Shown here in pieces: positions 44,719-52,958 of a stretch of 56,502 bases of DNA. Numbering within the stretch: the first letter of the stretch is position 1; each line of letters starts with the position of its first letter. Origin of the DNA: an uncultured Oscillospiraceae bacterium (lineage in GTDB: Bacteria; Bacillota; Clostridia; Oscillospirales; Ruminococcaceae); contig CABUEI010000012.1 in the NCBI GenBank assembly GCA_902490585.1, positions 1-56,502 of the forward strand, in the 5' to 3' direction. The notes under the pieces are model-generated. The model was not told the origin of the DNA and ran no database searches. It saw only the letters and a program-made list of their open reading frames with translations. The translations under genes were made by a program, and so were the position numbers.

Positions 44719-45126
44719 ATGATTAAACTTATCGCAGGAAAAAAGGGAACAGGTAAGACTAAGTTACTTATAGACGCTATCCACGAAGCTGAACAGGCAA
44801 GCAAGGGCAACGTTGTTGCTATTCAGATCGGTTCTTCCCTCAACATAGACATCTATCACAAGGTACGTCTGGTAAACATTGAAGACTACAACATCGATAA
44901 CTACGATGCAATGTACGGCTTCATCGCAGGTATGCTCGCATCTGACTATGACTGCACAGACATCTTTGTTGACGGTATTCTCAAGATCTGCGGCAGAGAT
45001 ATGGAAAAGGTCGGTGCTATGTTCGACAAGATTGCGGCAGTAAGCGGCGAGAACACACACGTTACATTCACAATTTCTGCTGAAGTAGCTGACCTCACAG
45101 AAAATATTAAAAAATATCTCAAATAA
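44719..45126 (+). CDS. Small P-loop ATPase-like protein
   Basis: A 135-residue protein with a Walker A motif GKKGTGKT at residues 7-14 (KLIAGKKGTGKTKLLIDAI) and a possible Walker B-like strand TDIFVDGIL. It is too short for a full motor ATPase. Similar short proteins occur in clostridia without known function. I start at the ATG 44719 (GGAGG 8 nt upstream); a longer frame from 44626 begins inside a hairpin and lacks a ribosome site. No own promoter was seen; it may be transcribed with pgi. Confidence 0.8.
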   Translation: MIKLIAGKKGTGKTKLLIDAIHEAEQASKGNVVAIQIGSSLNIDIYHKVRLVNIEDYNIDNYDAMYGFIAGMLASDYDCTDIFVDGILKICGRDMEKVGAMFDKIAAVSGENTHVTFTISAEVADLTENIKKYLK

Positions 45127-45129
45127 GTG

Positions 45130-45158
45130 TTGACAAATTTTGATTTTTGTAGTATAAT
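45130..45158 (+). promoter_or_regulatory. rpmF promoter
   Basis: Perfect consensus: TTGACA at 45130-45135, a 17-nt spacer and TATAAT at 45153-45158, beginning only 3 nt after the preceding stop codon. Confidence 0.85.
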
Positions 45159-45232
45159 ATCACTCGTGTTAGCTTAGACGATGATAAATCGGCTTAATTT
45201 TGAGATAATGAACAACAGAGGGGGGTGCTAAA

Positions 45233-45418
45233 ATGGCAGTTCCAAAGAGAAAAGTATCTAAGGCAAGACGTGACAAGAGACGTTCACAGGTATGGAAGCT
45301 ATCTGCACCTGCATTCTCACGTTGCCCTCAGTGCGGCGAGTTAAAGCTCCCTCACAGAGTTTGTGGCAATTGTGGTTATTACAAGGGTAAGGAAGTTATC
45401 GCTCATAAGGAAGCGTAA
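45233..45418 (+). CDS. rpmF: 50S ribosomal protein L32
   Basis: The 61-residue protein is a typical L32: MAVPKRKVSKARRDKRRSQ start and a zinc ribbon CPQC ... CGNC. GAGGGGGG precedes the ATG. Its last codons, stop and terminator are repeated at 48371-48444 next to a truncated DUF512 gene. Confidence 0.97.
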   Translation: MAVPKRKVSKARRDKRRSQVWKLSAPAFSRCPQCGELKLPHRVCGNCGYYKGKEVIAHKEA

Positions 45419-45478
45419 TTGCTTGTAAACGCAAACATTGTGGCAGTATGTCAGAAATGGCCTACTGCCTTTTTGTTT
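45405..45478 (+). repeat. Direct repeat A, copy 1 (rpmF tail and terminator)
   Basis: 74 bp from ATAAGGAAGCG through the terminator T run; matches 48371-48444 with a single G-to-A difference. Flanking bases on both sides differ between the copies. Confidence 0.95.
45442..45475 (+). terminator. rpmF terminator
   Basis: GGCAGTA / TACTGCC stem followed by TTTTTG, 24 nt after the stop. The next gene (YfhO) begins only about 20 nt later with no room for a promoter, so it must rely on read-through. Confidence 0.85.
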
Positions 45479-45496
45479 ATCCGATACGGAGGAAAT

Positions 45497-47824
45497 ATGT
45501 CTGAAAGGTTGAAAAGGTTCTTTTCCCACGGTGGCACTATAGCTTTTATTACAGGATTTTTTCTGTATATTGCGGTTGTGCTGCCGATTCTTATAAATGA
45601 TAAAGGGATTTTCACGATCATGGGGGATTACAGCTCTCAGTCGATACCGTTTGCGTATCATATAAGGGATTGTTTGCTGTCGGGAAACGTATGCTGGGAT
45701 TGGTCAAGCGGACTTGGCTCGCAGTTTCTCGGAGATTATGCTTACTATAATCTGTTCAGCCCGTTTTCGCTGATTTATCTTATAGTGCCGAGAGATGCTA
45801 TTATATACGCAATGCCGTTTGTTACCGCTGTTAAATACGGCACGGGAAGCTGTCTTGCGTATTTTTACGCTTCGAGATTTCTGAAAAACAAGCATTATGC
45901 GGTTATCGCAGGCGTGATATATATGTTCTCGTCATTCAGCGGATATAATGTGATATTCCATTTTTCTGATGTGATTGCGCTTTTTCCTTTATTGCTCATT
46001 GCCGTTGAGGAGCTGTGCGTCAATAAAAGAAGGTGCGTTTTTGCACTGACCGTCTGCTTTATGGCTCTGCTGAATTACTATTTCTTTGCAGGTCAGGCTG
46101 TGTTCTGCGTAATCTACTTCTTTGTCAGATTCTTTGACAGGAGGTTTGTCAATACGCTCAAGAAGCTGTTATCGGTTGCATTTGAGGCGGTTACCGGATT
46201 TGCAATGTCGGCGGTGTTTATGCTGCCTGTGCTTTTTTACCTGTCGGCAAGCTCGAAGGCTACCGGAATGATCTCGCTGTCTGATATGCTGATATACAGC
46301 GACGGATTTAATTATCTTAAGCTGATACAGAGCGCTTTTATGGTTCCCGATCATTTTTTCTTTACGTCACTGTTCCCTTCGGTTGATAATGTTTATCCTT
46401 TCGGAAATCTGAGTGCGTCTGTAGCGTTCTATATTCCGCTGTTTTCAATGGCAGGCGTTATTTCTTTTGCGTGGGCAAGAAAAAAGTCGTGGCAGACGAT
46501 TATTATGATAATCTGCGGAGTTATAGCGTTTGTGCCTGTATTAAACCAGCTTTTTTCGGCTCTGAACAGTGCGTATTATGTACGGTGGCTGTATATGCCG
46601 ATGCTTATCGCTTGTGTGATGTCGTTATCCGCTCTTGAGGAAAAGGTCAGCTTCAAGCCGGGCATCATAACCTGTACGGCTGTTGTTGCGGCTATGATGA
46701 TATATCAGGCGGTAGTTGACACGGACGGGCTTATTGTAAGGGCGTCGCACAGGACGAATTTCAGCGTATATCAGACTATGCTTCATTTTGCAGTTACCGT
46801 GCTGTCGCTTGTGCTTCTGATCGTTATTGTGAAATCAAAGCGTGACAAGGATTTTATACCGAAGCTGTATATATTTTCTCTGATCTGTGCTTATATGTGC
46901 TATGGGGTTATGGTGCAATATCTTTATTCAAGCATACCGAGTGTAGAGGCGACAACGGCGGCATTTGCCTTCGGAGAGAAATTGCCGGAGGAATGTGGAG
47001 ATGGCAGTCCCAGAATAGCGCTGTCTGCGACAAATGCTAATCTTATATGGGGTGCGGATTCGCCGTCGCATCTGAACAGTCTGCACGATGAAGGGTTCAC
47101 ACAGTTCCTTGACGACAGCTCGCTCGGCTTTGAAAGCGGAGTATACGAGAGGATAACTTTTGATTACAAGGAGATTTGCGACCTTATTTCAGTAAAGTAT
47201 TTTGCAGGACTTGGCGAAACAGGCGACAAATATGACGGCTTCAGAAAAGTCGGAACAATGGGAGAATATGCGATATACGAAAATCCGGATTATATACCGA
47301 TGGGTTTTGTTTATGACAGTATGATTTCCCGTGACGCTTTTTTGAGTATAGAAGACAAGAAACTGAAGCATCTCACTTATCTAAAGGCTCTTATAGTAAG
47401 CGATACGGCCGGCTTTTCCGATATTCTTACAGATATAAGCAATACGGCAGGAGAAGAAATTACGGATGACGAATATAAAAGGCTGATTGAGGACAGAAGG
47501 CGGAGTGCGGCTTCCTCCTGTGAAAAGACGAGCAACGGACTTACAGCGCAAATCGAGCTTGAAAAAGAGAATGTTGTGTTTTTCAGCGTTTCGTACAACG
47601 AAGGCTGGAGTGCTTATGTGGACGGCGAAAAAACGGATGTGTACAATGTGAATAACGGCTGTGTCGGGGTACGGGTACACGAGGGCAGGCACGAAATAAG
47701 TCTGTGCTATACTGTGAAAGGGTTAAGCGAGGGCATTGCGATAACCGCCGTGTCTTCGGGAATACTTATATTATACGCCGCAGTATGCGGTATCAGGCGT
47801 AAAAACGGTAAGGCTGAGGTTTAA
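45497..47824 (+). CDS. YfhO-family membrane protein (paralogue of 29908-32487)
   Basis: A 775-residue polytopic protein, closely similar in layout to the other YfhO here: MGDYSSQSIPFAYHIRDCLL, YMFSSFSGYNVIFHFSDV, RCVFALTVCFMALLNYYFF, AYYVRWLYMPMLIACVM, and the late NEGWSAYVDGEKTDVYNVNN. About 12 membrane helices, an extracellular part (about 510-740) and a last helix. GT-C-like glycosyltransferase function is inferred. The ATG at 45497 has GGAGG upstream; an earlier in-frame TTG at 45419 would read through the rpmF terminator hairpin. It is placed between repeat A copy 1 and the truncated DUF512 gene. Confidence 0.9.
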   Translation: MSERLKRFFSHGGTIAFITGFFLYIAVVLPILINDKGIFTIMGDYSSQSIPFAYHIRDCLLSGNVCWDWSSGLGSQFLGDYAYYNLFSPFSLIYLIVPRDAIIYAMPFVTAVKYGTGSCLAYFYASRFLKNKHYAVIAGVIYMFSSFSGYNVIFHFSDVIALFPLLLIAVEELCVNKRRCVFALTVCFMALLNYYFFAGQAVFCVIYFFVRFFDRRFVNTLKKLLSVAFEAVTGFAMSAVFMLPVLFYLSASSKATGMISLSDMLIYSDGFNYLKLIQSAFMVPDHFFFTSLFPSVDNVYPFGNLSASVAFYIPLFSMAGVISFAWARKKSWQTIIMIICGVIAFVPVLNQLFSALNSAYYVRWLYMPMLIACVMSLSALEEKVSFKPGIITCTAVVAAMMIYQAVVDTDGLIVRASHRTNFSVYQTMLHFAVTVLSLVLLIVIVKSKRDKDFIPKLYIFSLICAYMCYGVMVQYLYSSIPSVEATTAAFAFGEKLPEECGDGSPRIALSATNANLIWGADSPSHLNSLHDEGFTQFLDDSSLGFESGVYERITFDYKEICDLISVKYFAGLGETGDKYDGFRKVGTMGEYAIYENPDYIPMGFVYDSMISRDAFLSIEDKKLKHLTYLKALIVSDTAGFSDILTDISNTAGEEITDDEYKRLIEDRRRSAASSCEKTSNGLTAQIELEKENVVFFSVSYNEGWSAYVDGEKTDVYNVNNGCVGVRVHEGRHEISLCYTVKGLSEGIAITAVSSGILILYAAVCGIRRKNGKAEV

Positions 47825-47852
47825 ATGCCGCAGGCAAAAAAGATAATGAAAA

Positions 47853-47889
47853 ACGGGTGCCGTATTGCAGTGTACGGTATCCGTTTTTA
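47853..47889 (+). terminator. Terminator of the second YfhO gene
   Basis: A 12-bp stem with G-U pairs (ACGGGTGCCGTA / TACGGTATCCGT), 8-nt loop, then TTTTTAT; 28 nt after the stop. Confidence 0.85.
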
Positions 47890-47913
47890 TGCGGAAGGCA
47901 GAACATTTTAATG

Positions 47914-47942
47914 TTGACGATTGCGTTATAAAAGTGTATAAT
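47914..47942 (+). promoter_or_regulatory. Promoter of the truncated DUF512 gene
   Basis: TTGACG at 47914-47919, a 17-nt spacer and TATAAT at 47937-47942, about 45 nt before the GTG start. The same element recurs at 56386-56414. Confidence 0.82.
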
Positions 47943-48028
47943 ATATATGTATGCTTAATTGAGAATTCGGAAAGAAAGGACTGATAACGTGTCTGTAAGG
48001 ATAACCTCCGTAGATAAAGGTTCTCCTG
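47914..48028 (+). repeat. Direct repeat B, copy 1 (DUF512 promoter and 5' end)
   Basis: Promoter, ribosome site and the first 40 coding bases match 56386-56502. The coding part is identical as far as the window shows; the leader between -10 and the ribosome site differs by several substitutions and a small indel. Confidence 0.92.
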
Positions 48029-48384
48029 CCGATAAGGCAAGAATAAAAGCAGGCGAAAGCCTTGTTTCTATAAACGGAAACGCAATACATGACATACTCG
48101 ATTATCAGTTCTACGCATCGGATAAAAAGCTTGTCATAGAGCTTGAGGATAAGAAAGTCAAAGTCAAAAAGGGTGAATATGAAGATCTCGGACTTAACTT
48201 TGAAACCTATCTTATGGACTGCAAACAGCACTGTAAGAATAACTGTGTTTTCTGCTTCATAAATCAGCTTCCCAAGGGTATGCGTGAAACGCTGTATTTC
48301 AAGGATGATGACTCACGTCTGAGTTTTTTGCAGGGTAACTATATTACCATGACCAATCTCAGTGATGAAGATAAGGAAGCGTAA
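47989..48384 (+). pseudogene. Truncated DUF512-family (PDZ plus radical-SAM-like) gene
   Basis: From a GTG at 47989 (AAAGGA 8 nt upstream) a 131-residue product reads a PDZ-like domain (SVRITSVDKGSPADKARIKA, SLVSINGNAIHDILDYQFYA) and the start of the Fe-S/radical-SAM-like region of DUF512 proteins, with CKQHCKNNCVFCF. Full family members are about 440 residues. The frame breaks off after NLSDEDKEA*, where the last codons and stop come from the repeated tail of rpmF (ATAAGGAAGCG). It retains a good promoter and may be expressed. A second, probably intact copy begins at 56463. Confidence 0.88.
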
Positions 48385-48444
48385 TTGCTTGTAAACGCAA
48401 ACATTGTGGCAGTATGTCAGAAATGACCTACTGCCTTTTTGTTT
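48371..48444 (+). repeat. Direct repeat A, copy 2 (rpmF tail and terminator)
   Basis: Second copy of the 74-bp rpmF tail; includes the terminator stem at 48408-48441. Its left edge is fused to the DUF512 coding sequence. Confidence 0.95.
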
Positions 48445-48467
48445 TACTCTGAAACATTAAAATATAC

Positions 48468-48495
48468 AGCGGTGCTCTGACGGTACCGCTTTTTT
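48468..48495 (+). terminator. Second terminator downstream of the truncated DUF512 gene
   Basis: AGCGGT / ACCGCT stem followed by TTTTTT, 24 nt after the previous terminator copy; it insulates the secreted-protein gene from upstream transcription. Confidence 0.75.
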
Positions 48496-48554
48496 GCATG
48501 TCTTACAGAAATTCTGCAATTTTTGCATAAAAAATGCAGTTTTTGATAAAACGA

Positions 48555-48583
48555 TTGAAATCAGCGTTTCATAGGTGTATTCT
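48555..48583 (+). promoter_or_regulatory. Promoter of the first secreted paralogue
   Basis: TTGAAA at 48555-48560, a 17-nt spacer and TATTCT at 48578-48583, within a block (GTGTATTCTTGA) conserved upstream of the second paralogue. The leader is about 55 nt. Confidence 0.65.
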
Positions 48584-48639
48584 TGAAGTGACAACAATAG
48601 TATTACACTGTTGACTTTTTATTAAGAGGAGAGGTTTCT

Positions 48640-51600
48640 ATGAAGCTGAAAAGAACAGCAGCGGCTGTTGTTGCGGCGGTAATGGCTTTTACGGCGGTCG
48701 CTACACCGCTGGGCGACAATATCCCTGCGCTTGAAGGAGCGTTTTCCGCAGGTGCGTATTACAGCGTTAAGGATAGCTTTTATCCTGTTACACTGACAGG
48801 TGATGGCGCTGTGGATATGGTCAATGTTGCTGTGGCACAGGCGGGCAGAAAAGACGATGATGACGGATGGTATCCCAGCAGAGAAGCGTGGTGCGCCGAT
48901 TTCGTCCTTGACGTTGCCAGAGTTGCCGATCAGACAGTGGCAGTTCCGGACGCACCTGCTAATGCGGCTTGCGGTACTTTCAGAAATGCACTGCTGAAAG
49001 CAGGGGCGATTGAGGTTGAAACCGCACAGGCGGGCGACCTTGTATTTTACTGCAGTACAAGCGGTGATACTACATATCATGTAGGAATAATGAAAGACAG
49101 CAGATATTCTGTTGAGGGCAATGCACTTTTGAACGGTGTATTTCAGGTTGTAGACAACAGGGATACAATGACATACACTACCACCAAAGGTCTGTCTATT
49201 GCCAACGGTGATATTAAAAGGGTATTTATAAGACCGAACTACAGCAATTCTACAAATGATGTTGCGGTTACAAGCATCGTTGCGAGTGAACTTGCAAATA
49301 AAATAAACTGGTTAAGCACACAGTATAAACATGGCGAATACTGGAATCAATATAACGGTTCATTGGATAAAACCGGTCCGAATCCGTGCCCATGTAAAGC
49401 AATGGGTTATACATGGTGCGGACAGCAACATAACGGATATTGTGACTGCAAATGCGGTGTATTCCACGGCGGCGAGCAGTGTTACGGCTTTGCTTCCAAA
49501 ATGTTTTATTTAACATTCGGAACATATCAGGAAAACGCAGAGAAAATATACAGCATAAATGATGTGTGTGCCGGCGATGTAATCAGATACGGAGGAACAG
49601 CAGGACATTCCGTATTTGTTATTAAGGTAATCGGTGATACGATCTATTATGTTGACTGTAACGGAAACGGAGTTCCTTGTCAGGTAAGATGGAATGCAAC
49701 AGTAAACAAATGGGGAAAAGTTGCCGGATATTCATTTGGATACAGATACCACATGAGCGGTAACACAATAAAGGATCCATGGAGCACTCCGGTTAAGGAT
49801 TCAACACCTCCCAACCTGACTTCACTCGGTGAAGAGGACTGGAACAGAAACGGAATGGGATTCTTTATAAAAGCCAACGCTACAGATAATGTCGGCGTTA
49901 CAAAGATAGCATTTACCGTTTCGGCTAACGGCAGAACAAAAGATTATCAGGCTAATCTTGAAAAAAATAACACCTACGGCTGGCAATATATTTCAGTAAG
50001 CGATTTTTCAAATTTCTTAGGAACATACAGTATAAGCTGTGCGGCTTATGATGCCTGCGGAAACAAGTCAAACGTCAGAAGTATGACGGTTACACTGGAT
50101 AAAGGCACCGCTCCTACAGTCGCTGACAAGACGATAAAGGAAGGCACCTACTGTCTTCGTAACGGAGTAGGGCTTAATATGGATGTCAGAGATGGAACAG
50201 ACGACAAAGGAAACAGAGTTATATTCCATCCTCATAACGGCAGCGATGCACAGCTTATGAAATTTATCTACAAAGGCAACGGAAAGTATTTGATCTCGCC
50301 TAAATGTTCATCAACGGGAAAGGTTATTGATGTCTACAGACCCACAAACGGTAATATGAATATCGACTGGGGCGATAAGATCGATATGTACCCAAACGAT
50401 GACGATGAAGCACAGGAATTCTATGTAGTGCCTGTCGGAAACGGCGATTATGTACTTGAACTTGCATCAAAGGATAATTTTGTAATAGGCGGTAAGCATA
50501 CATATAATGATGCAGATTTCTATTTACAGCCGTATCTTAACTTTGCACCGTCGCAGAGATTCAGATTTACAGACGCAAGCGGCAATGCCGTTGATGTCTG
50601 CAATCACTCATATAAAGAAACCAGAACAGAACCTACCTGTACGGCAGGCGGAAAATTAACAAAGGTATGCAAGTATTGCGGTAAAAAGGTTGAGGAAACA
50701 ATCAATGCACTCGGTCACAGCTGGGGCGGTTGGAGCACAACGACATATCCGACCTGCACCGCACAGGGCGTTGAGCAGCGTACCTGCTCCAGATGCTCAA
50801 AGGCAGAAACAAGATATATTACGGCACTCGGACACAATTATTCTTCTGAGTGGACAATCGACAAGCAGGCTACCTGCTCGGCAGAGGGTTCAAAGTCAAA
50901 GCACTGCACACGCTGTGACGCAAAGACAGAAGTAACCGTTATACCCAAGACGGCACACAGCTACAAGACTACTGTAGTAGCACCTACTCTGACTGCACAG
51001 GGCTACACACTGCATGAATGCACGGTGTGCCACTACAGCTATAAGGACAGCTACACCTCGCAGATTACACTGCCTGCTGTTACCGGTGTAAAGGTAAAGA
51101 CGCAGGGTTCGACTTCGTTCACACTTGTGTGGGATAAGAACGCAAGTGCAAACGGTTATGTCGTTGAGCAGTACAGTGGCGGTAAGTGGACACAGATAAC
51201 AAAGACTGCAAGCAATGCGGTTGTATCGTACACGGTAAGCGGACTGAAGGCGGATACGCTGTATACGTTCAGAATAAAGGGCTATGTGGTTTCCGGCGCA
51301 ACGGAATACAGCGGTGAGTATACAAGACTTGCGGCTAAGACGAGAATAGCGAATGTCGGCACGTTCAAGGGCTCGACGGTTTCCGGCAGTGCGGTAAAGC
51401 TTGACTGGAGCAGGAATGACAAAGCTACAGGCTACGTTATCGAGCAGTACAAGGGTGGAAAGTGGACGGCACTTGCTACCACAAAGAATAACACCACGCT
51501 TACGTTTACTGTGAAGGGTCTTGCGAATGCTACAACATATTCGTTCAGAATAAAGTCATACAGAACTGTAAACGGCAAGACAGATTACAGTGAATATACA

Positions 51601-52731
51601 AGTCTTAAAGCGGCAACAGCGTTCAGTAATGTAAGCGGATTAGCTGTAAAGAGCTATACAGCTTCAGCAATTACGCTTGCATGGAACAAGAATGCCGGTG
51701 CTACAGGATATGTACTTGAACAGTACAAGGGCGGCAAGTGGGTACAGATTGCAAAGACGGCAAGCAATGCGGTTGTATCGTACACGGTAAGCGGACTTGC
51801 GGCGGATACCACATATACGTTCAGGGTAAGGGCGTATAAAACTGCGGCAGGCAAGACGATATATAGCGAGTATACAAGACTTGCGGCTAAGACGAGAATA
51901 GCGAATGTCGGTACGTTCAAAGGCTCGACGGTTTCCGGCAGTGCGGTAAAGCTTGATTGGAGCAAGAATGACAAAGCTACAGGCTACGTTATCGAGCAGT
52001 ACAAGGGTGGAAAGTGGACGGCACTTGCTACCACAAAGAATAACACCACGCTTACGTTTACTGTGAAGGGTCTTGCGAATGCTACAACATATTCGTTCAG
52101 AATAAAGTCATACAGAACTGTAAACGGCAAGACAGATTACAGTGAATATACAAGTCTTAAAGCGGCAACAGCGTTCAGTAATGTAAGCGGATTAGCTGTA
52201 AAGAGCTATACAGCTTCAGCAATTACGCTTGCATGGAACAAGAATGCCGGTGCTACAGGATATGTACTTGAACAGTACAAGGGCGGTAAATGGACGCAGA
52301 TTGCAAAGACGAGCAGTAACGCAACGGTTACATATACTGTAAACGGACTGAAGGCGGATACCACCTATACGTTCAGGGTAAGAGCGTATAAAACTGCGGC
52401 AGGCAAGACGATATACAGTGAGTATACAAGACTTGCGGCTAAGACGAGGATAGCGAAGGTAGCTACATTCACAGGTTCTGCTGTTTCTGCAAGTGCGGTA
52501 AAACTCGACTGGAGCAAGAATGACAAAGCTACAGGCTACGTTATCGAGCAGTACAAGGGCGGAAAGTGGACGGTGCTTGCTACCACAAAGAATAATACAA
52601 CGCTTACGTTTACTGTGAAGGGACTGGCGAGAAATACGACTTATTCGTTCAGAATAAAAGCGTTCAGAAAGACGGGAAGCACGACCGAGTTCAGTGAGTA
52701 TTCGAGTCTTAAGGCGGCTACAAGGAAATAA
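48640..52731 (+). CDS. Giant secreted protein: two cysteine-peptidase-like domains, lectin-like domain, Cys modules, six Fn3
   Basis: A 1363-residue secreted protein. Signal peptide about 1-36. Domain 1 (about 55-200) resembles CHAP amidases: Cys85 in WCADFV, GDLVFY, His147 in YHVGIM and VEGN. Domain 2 (about 210-375) is another papain-like fold with Cys281 in QCYGFA and His323 in GHSVFVI, preceded by a Cys-rich insert (CPC, WC, CDCKC at about 248-272). Then a GBS_Bsp-like beta domain (about 385-485), a ricin-B-like region (about 495-650), three C-x9-C-x2-C-x12/13-H modules plus one degenerate copy (to about 800), and six Fn3 domains. No sorting signal or membrane anchor is seen. Cell-wall or protein hydrolysis is inferred from the folds only. 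Confidence 0.88.
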   Translation: MKLKRTAAAVVAAVMAFTAVATPLGDNIPALEGAFSAGAYYSVKDSFYPVTLTGDGAVDMVNVAVAQAGRKDDDDGWYPSREAWCADFVLDVARVADQTVAVPDAPANAACGTFRNALLKAGAIEVETAQAGDLVFYCSTSGDTTYHVGIMKDSRYSVEGNALLNGVFQVVDNRDTMTYTTTKGLSIANGDIKRVFIRPNYSNSTNDVAVTSIVASELANKINWLSTQYKHGEYWNQYNGSLDKTGPNPCPCKAMGYTWCGQQHNGYCDCKCGVFHGGEQCYGFASKMFYLTFGTYQENAEKIYSINDVCAGDVIRYGGTAGHSVFVIKVIGDTIYYVDCNGNGVPCQVRWNATVNKWGKVAGYSFGYRYHMSGNTIKDPWSTPVKDSTPPNLTSLGEEDWNRNGMGFFIKANATDNVGVTKIAFTVSANGRTKDYQANLEKNNTYGWQYISVSDFSNFLGTYSISCAAYDACGNKSNVRSMTVTLDKGTAPTVADKTIKEGTYCLRNGVGLNMDVRDGTDDKGNRVIFHPHNGSDAQLMKFIYKGNGKYLISPKCSSTGKVIDVYRPTNGNMNIDWGDKIDMYPNDDDEAQEFYVVPVGNGDYVLELASKDNFVIGGKHTYNDADFYLQPYLNFAPSQRFRFTDASGNAVDVCNHSYKETRTEPTCTAGGKLTKVCKYCGKKVEETINALGHSWGGWSTTTYPTCTAQGVEQRTCSRCSKAETRYITALGHNYSSEWTIDKQATCSAEGSKSKHCTRCDAKTEVTVIPKTAHSYKTTVVAPTLTAQGYTLHECTVCHYSYKDSYTSQITLPAVTGVKVKTQGSTSFTLVWDKNASANGYVVEQYSGGKWTQITKTASNAVVSYTVSGLKADTLYTFRIKGYVVSGATEYSGEYTRLAAKTRIANVGTFKGSTVSGSAVKLDWSRNDKATGYVIEQYKGGKWTALATTKNNTTLTFTVKGLANATTYSFRIKSYRTVNGKTDYSEYTSLKAATAFSNVSGLAVKSYTASAITLAWNKNAGATGYVLEQYKGGKWVQIAKTASNAVVSYTVSGLAADTTYTFRVRAYKTAAGKTIYSEYTRLAAKTRIANVGTFKGSTVSGSAVKLDWSKNDKATGYVIEQYKGGKWTALATTKNNTTLTFTVKGLANATTYSFRIKSYRTVNGKTDYSEYTSLKAATAFSNVSGLAVKSYTASAITLAWNKNAGATGYVLEQYKGGKWTQIAKTSSNATVTYTVNGLKADTTYTFRVRAYKTAAGKTIYSEYTRLAAKTRIAKVATFTGSAVSASAVKLDWSKNDKATGYVIEQYKGGKWTVLATTKNNTTLTFTVKGLARNTTYSFRIKAFRKTGSTTEFSEYSSLKAATRK
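50861..52308 (+). repeat. Long direct repeat C, copy 1
   Basis: By line-by-line comparison this 1448-bp block appears identical to 54445-55892 (constant offset 3584, no indels); it starts within the Cys modules and ends in the fifth Fn3 domain. Mismatches begin immediately outside (for example ACAATCG versus ACGATTG just upstream). Confidence 0.9.
51349..52730 (+). repeat. 552-bp tandem Fn3-pair repeats
   Basis: Units start at 51349, 51901 and 52453 (exact period 552 bp = 184 residues = two Fn3 domains). The first two differ by few bases; the third is partial and more diverged. Confidence 0.9.
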
Positions 52732-52744
52732 TCGTAAATATATG

Positions 52745-52786
52745 ACAGGCATCGCAGGCATTGTGCAGACGGTGCCTGTTTTGTTT
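52745..52786 (+). terminator. Terminator of the first secreted paralogue
   Basis: ACAGGCA...TGCCTGT stem with internal mismatches, then TTTGTTTT. Confidence 0.78.
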
Positions 52787-52856
52787 TGCGGCGGTGGGGA
52801 GGTGTGAGGGGCAGTGGTGCAAATTTTGAGTGAAAAACGCAAGTTTTGCAAAACGG

Positions 52857-52886
52857 TTGAAAACGGAGGGCGGAAAGTGTATTCTT
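52857..52886 (+). promoter_or_regulatory. Promoter of the second secreted paralogue
   Basis: TTGAAA at 52857-52862, an 18-nt spacer and TATTCT at 52881-52886; shares GTGTATTCTTGA and the TGAAA context with the promoter at 48555, though the rest of the region has diverged. Confidence 0.6.
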
Positions 52887-52958
52887 GAATCAGGATGGCA
52901 GTATTAATAATCGTATTATACTGTTGGTTTTTATTATGAATTATAAGGAGAGGTTTCT

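Noticed and set aside
45419..45497. Longer start for the second YfhO gene at a TTG directly after the rpmF stop
   Set aside because: It would translate through the terminator hairpin, lacks a ribosome site, and the ATG at 45497 has GGAGG.
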